From assembly GCA_029962745.1 (NCBI GenBank), contig CM057162.1:13827650-13891649 (forward strand): a DNA stretch of 64,000 bases. Direction: 5' to 3'. A program made the position numbers and the translations under genes. The stretch comes from Echinometra lucunter. Its lineage: Eukaryota > Echinodermata > Echinoidea > Camarodonta > Echinometridae. Below are positions 13,614-24,825 of the stretch, piece by piece (the stretch's first letter is position 1; every line of letters starts with the position of its first letter). The notes below the pieces were generated by a model. It made no database searches. It was not told the origin of the DNA and worked only from the letters and a program-made list of their open reading frames with translations.

Positions 13614-14268
13614 CCGGCCGTAAGATGGCAAAACAACGTATGTCGAATCTTTAGCAAAATTGACTTTTTGTCGTATTTGGGTATGTACAAGTATAATTGA
13701 ACTACTAATGAAATATTGAAAGCGGAATAACCCCCGTTTCTGAAATATGGCTACCCCGCCCCAGAAAAAAAGTCATCATTTGATGGCAAAACAACGTAAG
13801 TGGAGATACGCGGGCTTCTTCTTAGCACGTGGCCGCGGTGTTTACGGCAAAACAACGCAAATGTCACATAAACTCTGCTGCACGTGCGCACAACGTAATG
13901 CGCGTGCGTGATGCGTGTAAGACACACGTTGTTCTGCCATAGCCAATGCTTAAGTTTGTGCATGCAGCAAAACACTGTATGTTTCAATGTATGCAAATTA
14001 TTCAAGTATGTGTAGAACTTTTGGAATTTTTTTTTTACTGTGCGTAACAATGATCGATTTATCAATTGTCAGTCGGATTTTGAATTAGACCCGATCTGAC
14101 AATGACTATCTGAGCCATCGCAAAGAAATGAGATGTGTTGTTTTGATATGAGTTCGAAATACTTAACCAAGCTACAAACTAAACTGCACGTCAGTGAAGT
14201 TTTAGAATCTATTTACTCGAAACGATGCCACGTGTAGATATGTTGTTTTGCCTTAGCACGGCCGCACT
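13614..14268. mobile_element. Non-autonomous DNA element with CGGCCGT ends
   Basis: Left end CGGCCGTAAGATGGCAAAAC and right end TTTTGCCTTAGCACGGCCG are imperfect inverted repeats of about 25 bp. The terminal motif GGCAAAACAACG recurs internally on both strands (near 13781, 13847 and, inverted, 13927). No transposase frame. Target duplication unclear. Confidence 0.55.
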
Positions 14269-14929
14269 GCCCCCCCCCCCCCCTCTGCTGCATACAGCCA
14301 CGTGTAAGAGGTTACAAATTTTTGATCAAGTTTTCTCCATTTCCTACTCTGTATAACTCTTTACCTATAAAGTGAACTGGGTGGTCCTGTTTGCAGTTTA
14401 TAGGAATTTCAAAATTCAGTAGTTGATGGGTTGAAGTCTATATGTTATACATAATCATGTGTTATTGTGTTGCACAGGTGAGTTACATACTGACTTTGGA
14501 AATAATAGGATGGATGAAGGTATAGAATGAAGCACTCCTTTATTTCAGAACGATCAAAGCATCTTTGCTTGACTAATGCAAAGAGTAAATTATTTCATTA
14601 TCTGTTGAGAATCATAATTGTACTTGCAAGTGTAAAGGCTATCCATTTTAAAGAATTATTCATTTCCTCACTTGTACAATACACTGTTTTATTGATAAGT
14701 TTGGACATGTCCAATGTTATTTCATTATTTTTTGCCAAACATTCATCCTTTTCAAAATTGAGAATCTCATATTATTTTCAAAATCAATTAAGAGCTCACT
14801 TTGAATAAAGAGCTTGTATCTAAACATTCCAGCATTATTGTGGGGGGGGGGGGGTGTGAATGGAGTGCACACTCCTGCACCACGCTCTAGCTGATATGGT
14901 CAACTCTACCATGCTCAACTATGATGATA

Positions 14930-16500
14930 ATCACCTTTGCTTTTGAAAGAAAATAGTAAACCAGTCAGCTCTGTTTGTCAGGTCCAGTATTTGATACTGG
15001 AAAATGACTTTAGAATACACTGATAGCATGTACCATTATCACACAGGGTACACACCAGGGAGGGGGGGGCACTCAGAAGTGGTAGATATGTGCCGCGGGC
15101 GAGCAAAAAAACAGGGGCTTTGGAACGGGCTTATTGTGAAAAGGAGGGTCTTCGGAACGGGCTTCGGAACGACAAATGTTTGTGAAAACGGGGGTCTTCG
15201 GAACAGAACGGAGTGCGTATGTATCCCTATGGAATGGGCATAAGTGCATGCTGCTAGCCCCGGCGGCACGGGCACCGGGTGCACTCGCACAGAGGCGCTG
15301 GTCAGACAGCGCTGGCTGGCCTACGTGCGAAACAGTGTGGGCTGCTTTTCACCAAAAATGAAGCTCATTAAACAGAGCAATGCAGCTGGAACGGCGAAAT
15401 GAAAAACATGCTATGCTTTGGAATGGATTTCTTTCTTTTTTTTCTCAATAAGAAGAAAATGCTATGTTTTGGAACGGTTTTCTTCGTTCTTTTTCTCAAT
15501 AAGGAGAAAATGCTATGTTTTGGAATGGAAAAGGGGGTCATCAAAGCGGCGCGTCCCCGTACCACCAATATACATGTATGTGAGTGCCCCCCCCCCCCCC
15601 CCCCCCCGGGGTACACACAGAAAGTATGACAGTCGATGTTGCAATCACATTTGAAACAATATCTTCTTTTTCATTTATAGGAGGATAAATATCTGGTGGT
15701 GTTTTTTAAACAGCTGCAGTGGTATTTGTCATTCACACACATATAGCCAGAGCTCCAGCGTGGTTAGTTCAGTGTGCATATGAAAGATTGTCTTAACGGG
15801 GACGAACACTGGCAACCTCCCTATAGATGGTCTCTAAACAATTTTTAGAATTGGGGAAAGCAGAAGATTGATTACCTTATACTGACAGGAATAAGGAAGA
15901 CTGAATATGAAAAGAAGGACCAGTAAAAATAATTGGAAGTTTATGTTTTTGTGATGTGGGAATTGCAAACTTCAAACAAGTGGAGTTTATTTCTGAATTA
16001 TCTTAAATCTGGTTACTTTATAATTTTGATTTTCTTTACATGATTGAAATGAAGAGAATAATGGTAGCTATAAAACAGTGTGACATTATGGGGGGGGGGG
16101 TAGCCACTCCCCATCATTTTTCAAGTGATCAAAACAAAAGAAAAGGGGAAGGCGTCAAGCAGCTACATAAATAGCCCTATTTATTCATTTAAAAAGGAAA
16201 GAAACTGACCTGTGGGACTTGCTCCCTGTCACAATACCCCGGTGCTGCATGCCCCTGCTTAAAAGTATATCAACAAGTCTCTATGGAATTTCATGGTAGT
16301 GCTTTCTTCTCAATTTTACAAAGAATTATGAATACCTCCATGACTTCTGCCATTGCTTTTGACTTTACCCACAGTGCATGACAGCCTCAACGATTGGGGA
16401 GTTTAGTCACACAGTGTTTGAATATTCATGCTGCACTGATCTCTTGTACTAAAATCATATTGAGCCAGAGTTATGTGTAATTCTATGAAGCGTGGTTTGG
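14930..16500. repeat. Dispersed duplicate family, copy C
   Basis: Aligns to copy A from TCACCTTTGCTTTTGA to the ACAAGTCTCTATGGAATTTC block. It carries an independent MITE insertion at 15056-15610 but lacks the G-run MITE at the position occupied in copies A and B. Confidence 0.75.
15056..15610. mobile_element. MITE with G-run ends, copy 3, with 8-bp target duplication
   Basis: The element starts CAGGGAGGGGGGGGCACTCA and ends TGAGTGCCCC...GGG. It is flanked by GTACACAC at 15048-15055 and 15611-15618. The unoccupied site GGGTACACACAGAAAGCATG is present at 1429 and 10493, which proves insertion. CAGGG-type ends and an 8-bp duplication suggest the hAT superfamily (inference). Internal sequence is inverted relative to copies 1 and 2. 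Confidence 0.8.
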
Positions 16501-17265
16501 TTGATTACATATATTTGTCAAGTAGTGTGTGATCTCAAATTAGCAGTTTTTATGAAACAAATATGCCTTTCAAAAAGCTTGCAGTAAAATACATAATTTC
16601 TTCACAGTACTTGGTGTAGTTTTAGATAGATTTTGCTACCCATACTTATTTTTGCAGAGACTTTAGGAGGGAGCCCCAGTTACCGGTATACCCAGATAGA
16701 TGATCCCTGCATAAAGAGGCTAAGAGTCTCCTTTAGCTAAATCCATGCCTGCTCATGCCATATCATTGCTTGCTGTCCAACTGAATTCTCTTTCTGCCCA
16801 TAGTTTAGGAAACATTTAAGATCACGGAATTAAAGTGCATAATATATTGTACAACGCCTACTCAGCTTGTTGTACGCAATTCTATGGGAGCTGAACGCGT
16901 GATATTCGTACCATTGCACTCGTACCATCCAAAATGTACCATCCAAAATGTACCATTGCACGGTCAGCGTGACGTCACAGTAGATTCTCACGAATATATT
17001 TCTTTGTGATGTCACAAGTAGCTTGCGTTGTAGACCCTATACGCGTATTGATTTTCGCATGCTCAACTCAGGCTAGTATGCTAGCAAGTCACGTTCACGC
17101 ACTGCTATAGATACGCGCACGCGCACAGACTATGCATGCCAGCACCAGCTGCATTTGCAGTCGGAACTTCTTTCCCTGCTTTATAAACCTTGATTTCTTA
17201 ACCAAAATGTGACTGGTTTTTTTTTTTTTTTTTTTTCATCAATTTCTCAGACTTCTGAGGCGTTG

Positions 17266-17398
17266 TACAATACAAATAGCGAATATTCTAATTCGTGTAA
17301 TGGTACGAGATTTCGCATTTGGTGAATAGAAGGTCGCTCTTTCACTTCATGTAAAATCTTGTACCATCGCACTCATGTCTATTCGCTATCTGTATATT
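17266..17398. repeat. Imperfect 130-bp inverted repeat
   Basis: AATACAAATAGCGAAT and GGTACGAGATTT on the left pair with ATTCGCTATCTGTATATT and AAATCTTGTACC on the right. Probably a degraded MITE. Surrounding 16500-18231 holds no other recognisable feature. Confidence 0.6.
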
Positions 17399-18231
17399 AT
17401 TACACAGACACCTCCTTGGGACATGATTTTGCTATGTAAAATTTTGTAATAGACAAATAGTTTGTCAAAATATTTTGAGAAACATTGAATCACTTGATTG
17501 ACCCAACAAAGCTTTCATTGAGAGCCAGTCCATTCAACTATTTCATAAAGCTATTTTAGAAACTTTCTGTATTGTTTTTATACTTGTACACCCCCAAGAG
17601 ATTGTGAATCATGCTATCCATGTTTGTGAATATTTTACGTGTCATTTTATCAAAAATAGCTTTCTCCTGAAACTTGTTAATTGTCTCATGAGGTGATAAC
17701 AGAAGTCTCGCATTCCTGAAACTTGAGAGAAATAAATGATCTGTTAAAAGACAAGGTAATTGAATGATCATAGAAAAATCAAGGCTAGATCAGGGCTACC
17801 AACACTCACGCATTGAGCGTGAGACTCACGCATTTCACCCATTTCTCACGCTCTCACGCTAAACATGAAATTTCTCTTGCACGAATCTGAAATAACTAAA
17901 TATAATAATAAAAATGATAGATTTCAATAAAATAGCGACCAACTCAAGAATTTAGGAAGCACTGAAAAACTTATGAAAGTTTTCCCGTCTTTTGTCGAAA
18001 GCCCTCGATCTCATTTCAAGCGCGTGCGTATGTAAGATCCATAGAGATTGATTTATAGGATCTCTATGGTAAGATCTGATCCGCGCCTAGCGGGGCTAGG
18101 CTATATTATATGCATCGATACCCTGACATGACCGGCCCGTACCATACCGTACACGCACAACACATGAATTCTTTATGTTTATATGGAACACTTTCAGCCA
18201 TAATGATAGTGAAGATAGCAACAGAGGAGGC

Positions 18232-19488
18232 TTGATACAATAAATTCTCTGTTTGGATGCTTGCTTGTTGCATCTTCCCATCATCTGCACCCAAGAGTAC
18301 CTACATCCAAAACCTGGGTCAAACAGAGAAGGGAACCAAATAAAGACATGGTTGGCATTTTTCAACAAGGGTATTCCGTGTTTATCATTTTCTTTGGATG
18401 TAAAATTGTATAAATTTCTCTCTTCATAATGCCTTTAGGTATATGTTAAAATACTCTTCGCTCCCTCGCACTTGGCTTCTCGTATAATCTCACTCTCAAC
18501 TATTATCCAATGTTGGCAGCCCTGGCTAGATGTATGAATTTCATCTTTCTATTATTTAGATGCTACATGTAGGTTTTCATGTTTTTTCCAGGGTACATGT
18601 ATGTTATATTTACCATTGCTACTGTACTGAAGCAAAAGTATTTGATGAATACATGTGCAATTTTGCCCTCAGTCATATTGATCAGCTACACATGTATAGT
18701 ATATGAATCTATGTTTTACAAATCCACACTGGCACATATTAGGAAAGAATTATCACCAGTGATCCTTTAATTGCCATATCAACCTCTCTGTTCCTCAATT
18801 TTACTTCGTCCTAAAAGGGATTGTCTATTTGAAAGTTAGCAGTTATGAAAAAATTCTAACTTTCAGTGCTCTTCGTAAAGTTGTTTGAATTTTGCAACTC
18901 CAAAGTTAACAGTGCAGTAAACAGTTTAGACTGTTTAGGCCAAACTTTTATTCAGAATAATACAATACTGGATTATTGCAAAGAATGAATAGCTTCCCTT
19001 TCAGTTAGCCCAAGTTCAGAGGAGAGTTCAGTTTAATGCATTCTCTCTTTCAATGCTTTTCTGTTTCATTCCTGTTTCAACATTTTTTCACAGAGCCTTT
19101 CTATTATGAAGTAATAGAGCATGACTACTGGAGTTTACATGGTACCTGCAGAAGACATACTTGTGCCCACATATCAGAAGAGGTAAATACATTTTTAATA
19201 CTCCTGGGGAAAAGAAGATTCCATCGGATTTTATAACCTTTGCTTCCTTTTCAACCTCATAGCAATGTATATATACACTTGACATCATTCTTTCTATTTA
19301 GTCGAAACCAAAGGCATGACTGACAGTTATGTTTTTTTTTCAAATACATAGTTGATTTTGTTGATCAGCAACACATGTAGATTTTTTATACTCTAATAAA
19401 TAAAAGCAGTCTTGGGTTATGATCTCCAATCAGTAAAGAGTGAAAGTACATTGATGTAGACTCTACATGTATCTCTCCATGATATATA
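18232..19488. repeat. Segmental duplicate, copy of 1-1305
   Basis: Downstream member of the pair described at 1-1305. It ends at CTCTCCAT, after which the two loci diverge completely. It lies directly upstream of NLR gene 1 and may contain its promoter, but no core promoter element is recognisable. Confidence 0.85.
19094..19182 (+). other. Exon-like segment 1.1 kb upstream of NLR gene 1
   Basis: Identical to 922-1010, with the same acceptor and donor. Its position just ahead of the gene 1 start exon makes an upstream (5') exon plausible. If it joined the exon at 20255, the frame would meet a stop before ATG 20316, so it would be untranslated or an upstream ORF in that transcript. Confidence 0.35.
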
Positions 19489-19904
19489 GGGCCTAGGGCT
19501 ATTTGCAAGGGAATCATGATTTTTACCCACACTATACCTCTTTCCTCTGAGTTTTTATGAGTTCCACAATATCAAAGTTAATGTCCACATGTACCTTTGT
19601 GTCATTAAAGTGAATCAGTTTTACACATTTTAAACATATTCTGTAGTTGTACCATGCTTCATTCTGTAGCTACCCACTTTATGGAATCCAAGTCTTCTGC
19701 AAATTCTTTTATTGAAGAGCTTGTTTAGTATGGTTTAAGTTTCTGTGTACCTTTGTCTCATTATCATGGATTGGAAATTAAAGGAATCAGTTCTCACATT
19801 CTTATATTCTCTGGTACCCTCTTTCAGTCTGTGACAATTTCCTGTAGTAATATCAAGGTTTTGCAGATTGTTTGTTAATTTAATTTCCTCATGGTCCAGC
19901 TTCT

Positions 19905-20209
19905 TTAAAGGCAAAGTCCACCCCAGAAGTTTCACTGTTTCAATAAAAGGAGTTAAAATTGAACAGCATTTTGAAAAAGAAATGAGCAAAATCGGTCAAA
20001 GAATAAGATAATTACACTCATTTACATTTTCTAGTAAATTACTCTTGGCTCTGCAAATTGGCAACACTGATGACATCATATGCAAGCAGCTCTCCATTCA
20101 CTTTGTACATGAAATGTCACATTTTTTCAATTTTCTTGGGAGTTAGACATTTTCTAACCCCCATAGTCAATGTATGTTCAGAAGAATTGCTTTTTTCCAT
20201 AAGATACTC
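19905..20209. mobile_element. Single remaining arm of a TTAA foldback element (gene 1 5' intron)
   Basis: Starts TTAAAGGCAAAGTCCACCCC and matches the left arm of the two-armed element at 50149-50716. The right arm is absent here, leaving a direct junction to the intron sequence before the acceptor at 20254. Confidence 0.7.
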
Positions 20210-20315
20210 TGGTGTTTGTGTTCTGACAGAAGTTTTTATTTCTATTTTGAACAGATACTCTGTGGACAGGCTTGGAGTGATTTGGAGTAAGGCAGCCTAA
20301 GCCTCAGCTTCCATC

Positions 20316-21038
20316 ATGCCTGTCTCACTTACTGAATGGCGGGTCAGGATTGGGAGATTCATCCAAAACCCTCTAGATATTAACAAGCAGGAAATGATCC
20401 AAAGATTCCTGGAGCGATGGAAAGCTAAAAAGGAAAAGACAGCAGCCAGCGCACCAGCTGCTCAAGATCAAACACCTTGCCAATCAGCAAAGGAAGAAAA
20501 GCCAAAGATGGGAGCAAGTCCACCATCTACTCAAGATCAAACACCATGCCAGTCAGCACATGAAGACAACCTGAAGACAGCAGCCAGCCCATCATCTATC
20601 CAAGACCAAGTGCTGAGTGAATCAGCAAAGGAAGAAAACCCAAAGAGGGAAGCAAGTCCCCCATCTACGCAAGACCAAACACAATGGAAATCAGCAAAGA
20701 AAGAAAAGTCAAAGACAACATCCAGTCCACCAGCTACTCAAGATCAAACACCGTGCCATTCAGCAAAGAAAGGAAAGCCAAAGATGGCAGCCTGTCCACC
20801 ATCCACCCAAGCACCATGTACAGCCAGCTGTACTCCTCAGACTACCCTTCTACCATCATCTGCTGACACAGGTCCTGTTGTCATGTCCCCTATTACTCAA
20901 GTGATTCTGATGCTTCTGACTTTGATGACAACATGTTTTCTATGGTGTAGAAAACAGTGTTCATCCTTAATCTTTGGCCAACTGGACAGGCAAGCAGACA
21001 CAGCAGAACCTCTTGAGACTACGAAGGTTAGACAATAA
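20316..21038 (+). CDS. Start exon with Pro/Gln/Lys repeats and one transmembrane segment (gene 1)
   Basis: Open frame of 240 codons, preceded by a splice acceptor (exon from 20255) and an in-frame stop at 20298-20300, which fixes ATG 20316 as the start. Residues 1-17 (MPVSLTEWRVRIGRFIQ) are followed by an amphipathic stretch, then about six degenerate 23-residue repeats with the core QDQTPCQSAK and charged Lys/Glu linkers. A hydrophobic segment follows at about residues 188-210, then a basic CRKQC and a short tail. There is no N-terminal signal peptide, so it could be a single-pass or tail-anchored membrane protein. A possible donor AAG|GTTAGA after base 21026 lies in phase 0, matching the phase-0 start of the 2A exon at 22505. 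Read without splicing, the frame stops at 21036-21038, and an AATAAA overlaps that stop. Function is unknown. The copy at 51050 is nearly identical, which supports a real coding exon. Confidence 0.7.
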   Translation: MPVSLTEWRVRIGRFIQNPLDINKQEMIQRFLERWKAKKEKTAASAPAAQDQTPCQSAKEEKPKMGASPPSTQDQTPCQSAHEDNLKTAASPSSIQDQVLSESAKEENPKREASPPSTQDQTQWKSAKKEKSKTTSSPPATQDQTPCHSAKKGKPKMAACPPSTQAPCTASCTPQTTLLPSSADTGPVVMSPITQVILMLLTLMTTCFLWCRKQCSSLIFGQLDRQADTAEPLETTKVRQ

Positions 21039-21042
21039 TAAA
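21027..21042 (+). promoter_or_regulatory. Candidate splice donor overlapping stop codon and polyadenylation signal (gene 1)
   Basis: Within 16 bases lie a candidate donor (GTTAGA from 21027), an in-frame TAA (21036-21038) and AATAAA (21037-21042). Use of the donor would join the membrane exon to the 2A exon in frame. Ignoring it would end the protein, and possibly the transcript, here. The same 16 bases occur at 51761-51776 in gene 2. The donor has a poor +3 base, so efficiency is uncertain. Confidence 0.4.
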
Positions 21043-21630
21043 AATTATTCAAACAATTATGTTTTAGTAAAAACTATTGATCCTACATATTGGGTCCTTG
21101 GCGGAAACAGTTAATATTGTATCCCTGTTAGAAATTATCAATATTTTAAAATGCTGTACATACTCTTGTCACATAATCTTAATCTCTGAGATGATTTTAC
21201 TCTATCACTCATCAACATTTGTATTATGGTGATACGATTAGAGACCAATTAAGATCCACACCTAATAAATAATATCTTATTACGGAATAATTATGTTACA
21301 GCAGAATGTTAACAGGGAAAACGGCAATGGCTTTCCTATTCATACCCAACTGGGAGACTTGCTATGCAAAGGCTCTTGTGTACTGAGTTCACTAAGGGTT
21401 AAGTTGTAATTTACAACATTTCAAAAATTTCACAATTATTCTAGTAAGTAGCTTGCACAGACATCTCATTATAAATAAGATAAAAAAAAGAAACTGGTAC
21501 AATCATACAAACGAAGAACTACTATAACAGCACTTATAAAATAACCTTGAATGTGTTTTTTTTTTTTTACGTGTTTAGTGATTGCTCTGATTCTTTGTGT
21601 GTTATATATTGCAACAAAATAGGAATAATA

Positions 21631-22392
21631 AATAACAAAAAAGTAAACCCCCCTAATTAAAAATAGCATAACCTTTTTACAAAAATTTTTTCAATAAAAT
21701 AATTTGGCGGAAGTGTTCCTACACTTACTGAGTAACTTCTCTGTGAAAATGAAATTGATCTGTCAAGTCATCCATGAGTCAGAAGACATTAAAGGCAAAA
21801 ATGTCACTTTTCAAAAGTCACAAGAGCCATTTTAGGGGTCTGAAAAAAACCTTTGAAAAAATTTGGTTTCTTCCATTGTTTGACCCAAATCAAGCCTATC
21901 CCCAGCACTTGTCATGCTTCTCACAGTTGGGTAAACACATTTTTTGGAAAAAAGTGACGTTCAGTCCTCCCCAATCTACAAAATCGATTCAGTTTATTGA
22001 AAGGATTGGCATCAACCAACATGGGTTAGCACATAATGTGAAAATACCAGGTAGTCGTTTTCCGGCATTAAACAGTAGATTTTTTAGCATTTCTTGCTTC
22101 ATTGTTAAAGATATCCTTACTCAACCATGACACAGTCATGATAAATATCAACAACACTTTAAACAAACACCAGACAAAGCTTGTTTCACAGACCACCCAA
22201 AATGACTCTTGTGAATTTTGAAAAGTGACATTTTTGCATTTAGTGTCTGCTCACTCATTCATGACTTGACAGATCATTTTCACAGAGAAGTTTAAGTGTA
22301 GGAACATTCTTGGCAAATTGTTATGTTCAAAACCTTTTTGTTCAGAAGTTATGGTATTTTTAATTAGGGGGAGTTACTGTTTTTGTTGTGTT
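21631..22392. mobile_element. Older member of the palindromic TA-target family (gene 1 intron)
   Basis: Flanked by TA on both sides. The ends are AATAACAAAAAAGTAA and TTACTGTTTTTGTTGTGTT, with inner arms such as AAAGGCAAAAATGTCACTTT inverted as AAAGTGACATTTTTGCATTT. It is a shortened, diverged relative of the 2-kb palindrome at 35409-37403 and sits just upstream of the 2A exon. Confidence 0.7.
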
Positions 22393-22504
22393 TAGTTTTC
22401 TCTTCTAGAAATTTCTTTGAATAAAAGAAAAATTGAAAGAACTTCTTTCACAAAAAATCTTGAAGTATATAACATTCTATTATGCTTGTTAATTTCCATT
22501 TCAG

Positions 22505-22671
22505 GTATTGCCTATGTCATCACAGTTTTCCATGGGACGACTTCTCTGCAGAAGAATGATAAGGATGATATCTTACACCATGGGTGGATTCTTTCATCTC
22601 TATCTTGCAATGATTCTATTGATGAGATCTGGTGACATTGAAACCAATCCAGGTCCAAACACTGTAGAAAG
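22505..22671 (+). CDS. 2A-like ribosome-skipping exon (gene 1)
   Basis: A 167-bp exon bounded by TTTCAG and GTACAA. Only the frame starting GTA at 22505 gives a hydrophobic stretch (FFHLYLAMILLM) followed by RSGDIETNPGP (22625-22657), a full match to the 2A core D(V/I)ExNPGP. 2A peptides make the ribosome skip the Gly-Pro bond, so the downstream receptor would begin with the Pro encoded at 22655-22657. In sea-urchin NLRs, N-terminal 2A-like peptides are known to double as signal sequences when skipping fails. The Met codons at 22514, 22541 and 22580 are alternative internal starts if this is the first coding exon. The exon ends with two bases of a split codon (phase 2), which the Death exon completes as Ser. 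It is identical in all 167 bases to 53244-53410. Confidence 0.9.
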
Positions 22672-22689
22672 GTACAAAAATATCTAATA

Positions 22690-22960
22690 TCAGTACGGTT
22701 AATGATGATGATGATATTGAAAATTATAATAATGGTAATGATAATGATTATGAAAGTATGAAAATGATGATGCTGATGCCGATAATGATAATGATAATAA
22801 TTATAATAATAATAAAGATGATGTTGATAATTATGATAATAATGATGACTTTGATAATGAGAATGATGATGGGGAGGTGAGGATAATAAATGATGAAAAT
22901 AATGAAGTAAAAACAAAGAAATTTGTGATAATAATGTAAATGGTGATAATTATATCATCA
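22690..22960. repeat. GAT/AAT microsatellite in intron after 2A exon (gene 1)
   Basis: Runs of GATGAT, AATGATAAT and related triplets over about 260 bp. The long His/Tyr frame on the minus strand comes from this composition. The counterpart in gene 2 is at 53430-53690. Confidence 0.85.
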
Positions 22961-23647
22961 TCATTATGTACCTTTTTTTTATTTCAATTCACCTTCATTA
23001 TTATCATTGCTCTCATACTTTTATTGTTGTGATAATGTTCTTATTCATTTCAATATCATTATCAACACACTCTCATCTTGGAAATATTGCCCTAAAGACA
23101 GGACTATACTACCTGCATTGGCAGTTTGGGGGCAATTTGTTAGCATCCCAGGCAAATTTTGGTTTGTTCTTCAAGGGCACCTTTTATATTGTATTGTATA
23201 ATTTTCACAACTCATCTGGCTTATACATGTATGTATTATGTATTGTATGTTCCCTTTGCTTTCAAGGAAGTTTATCAAGAAGATAGGATTTCACTAATGT
23301 CTTTTCACAAATGAACATTATTGTATTTCAGTAGAAAACTAATATTCAATCTGTTGAACACTTAAGCCAGAAATAATTTGGGATAGGGCCCATGGAAAAT
23401 GTGTGTTATACTGAATTCAAACAGTGCTTGACGGGTTTATTAATGGAAAATGGCAGATAATATCTACAGAGTTTGGATGACATGTCTGATTGAAGCTTGT
23501 TATTCTCAAATTGAAATTGAGTTGCTATCGTGTAATCTGCTCTCTACTCAAAGTATTTTTATCCTATTAAAATTTGCTCAGTTGTCCAAGTCCATCAGAT
23601 TTTCAAAAGAATCTGCACTTCATAAACACTTTATTTCTTCCTTGCAG

Positions 23648-23937
23648 TACTGTCAGTAGTAAGGAGTTGCTGAAGCTATCTCGGGAGATCCCTCCTTCAT
23701 ACTACATGGATGTAGGGATATCCTTGGGGATCCCCCATCCACAGCTAAAGGCAATCCAGACTCAACCATCTCTTAATATCAGTGATGCTTTACTGGAGGT
23801 ATTCATGAAATGGAATGTCATGCAGCAACCTCCAAACACAAACAAAAGAGAAGTTTTGGCAGATGCACTTCAAGAGAATGACTTGGGTGATTTATCACAA
23901 AGACTACGAAATGGATGTCTACTTCCTAACAACACAG
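23648..23937 (+). CDS. Death-fold domain exon (gene 1)
   Basis: A 290-bp exon between CTTGCAG and GTATAA. With the AG carried over from the 2A exon it reads STVSSKELLKLSREIPPS onward: about 97 residues with the helical pattern of a Death domain, including LSREIPPSYYMDVGISLGIP, an IQTQPS turn, LLEVFMKWN and a final LADALQENDLGDLSQRLRNG. The W in the FMKW helix and the closing L..aL...gl.dla..l pattern are typical of Death-superfamily adaptor modules. It would mediate homotypic contact with signalling partners after receptor assembly. The exon ends in phase 1 and joins the NACHT exon as Gly-Gly-Pro. Three residues differ from gene 2, at two sites in the SLNISD segment and in KREV against KRKV. 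Confidence 0.85.
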
Positions 23938-24328
23938 GTATAACAGTAATTCGACAATCTTGCACCTGGAATACCATGCCGAATACTGTTAAAGTCATTT
24001 GATGAGCTATAACATTCACTGCTTTGTGCAGTAACCCCTACCATGAAATTCAGAAGCATCGTGATTCACTGGTTCATTATGTTTTCTTAATTTATTTGAA
24101 AAATTTTAGCTAGTTTCAAGTACCCCAGGCAATTTCAAAGCACTTATAGATGTAAATAGTATCATCCCAGTATTTTGTTGGCTTGTAGGTGAGATGCATG
24201 GTTGTTGGGAGATGTTTTGTGCAATACACTAGCTGTAATTCATATTACCTAGTATTGTTCTTGTAATATTTACTTGTGTTTAAAATGTGATTTTTAGAAA
24301 TAGACATTTACATGTAGTCCTGCACAAT

Positions 24329-24524
24329 TTTTTTTTTTTAAACACGTGCTCACGTTAGTAACAATAATGCCTTTAGCATTTTCATTTATTTGATATACGA
24401 TAAAAGAGCAAATGTAGATAAAATGCCTTGCTCGAGGGCATAAGTTCCGTCTCGGGGATTGAACCCCCCCGACTTTTGTGTCTCCAGTCAAGCGCCGTAG
24501 ACCACTCGACCACGGCACCTCCAC
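24329..24524 (-). mobile_element. tRNA-derived SINE (gene 1, Death-NACHT intron)
   Basis: On the minus strand, a tRNA-like head (24443-24519) has box A TGGTCGAGTGG and box B GGTTCAATCCC, followed by a body and an A-rich tail at 24329-24340. It is bracketed by 14-bp target duplications TAGTC(C/A)TGCACAAT at 24315-24328 and 24525-24538. The head cannot form a proper anticodon stem and is not a working tRNA. The insertion is shared with gene 2, so it is older than the gene duplication. Confidence 0.85.
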
Positions 24525-24825
24525 TAGTCATGCACAATGTTATTGATGAATCCCTTTGGGGTCATGAGGATTTTGACTTATTATACCTTTGGGAGCTTGA
24601 TGTACTGCATTTTCTCATTCTCACTTGATAAATATAGGACCCACCCTTTTCCAATGAACAATGGGGTAACCATTTTTGTTTACATCTGTTTGTTTGTTTG
24701 TTTGCTTTTTTCACATGAAGTCTTTCATTATTTGGATCTAAATAAGATAACTTAGAATATTGAATGCATTGGTCTACATGTATTATTGATCTTCTTAATA
24801 TAATTTTCCATGTGTTTTACATTAG

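Noticed and set aside
22417..22635. 72-codon plus-strand frame overlapping the 2A exon
   Set aside because: It runs through the intron and acceptor and is out of frame with the conserved 2A motif and with the Death exon.
22512..22916. 134-codon His/Tyr-rich frame on the minus strand (and its copy at 53251-53658)
   Set aside because: Produced by the GAT/AAT microsatellite and the reverse of the 2A exon; no start context or domain.
24443..24519. tRNA gene on the minus strand (also 55182-55256)
   Set aside because: Boxes A and B are present but the anticodon stem does not pair, and it is the head of a SINE with target duplications and an A-rich tail.
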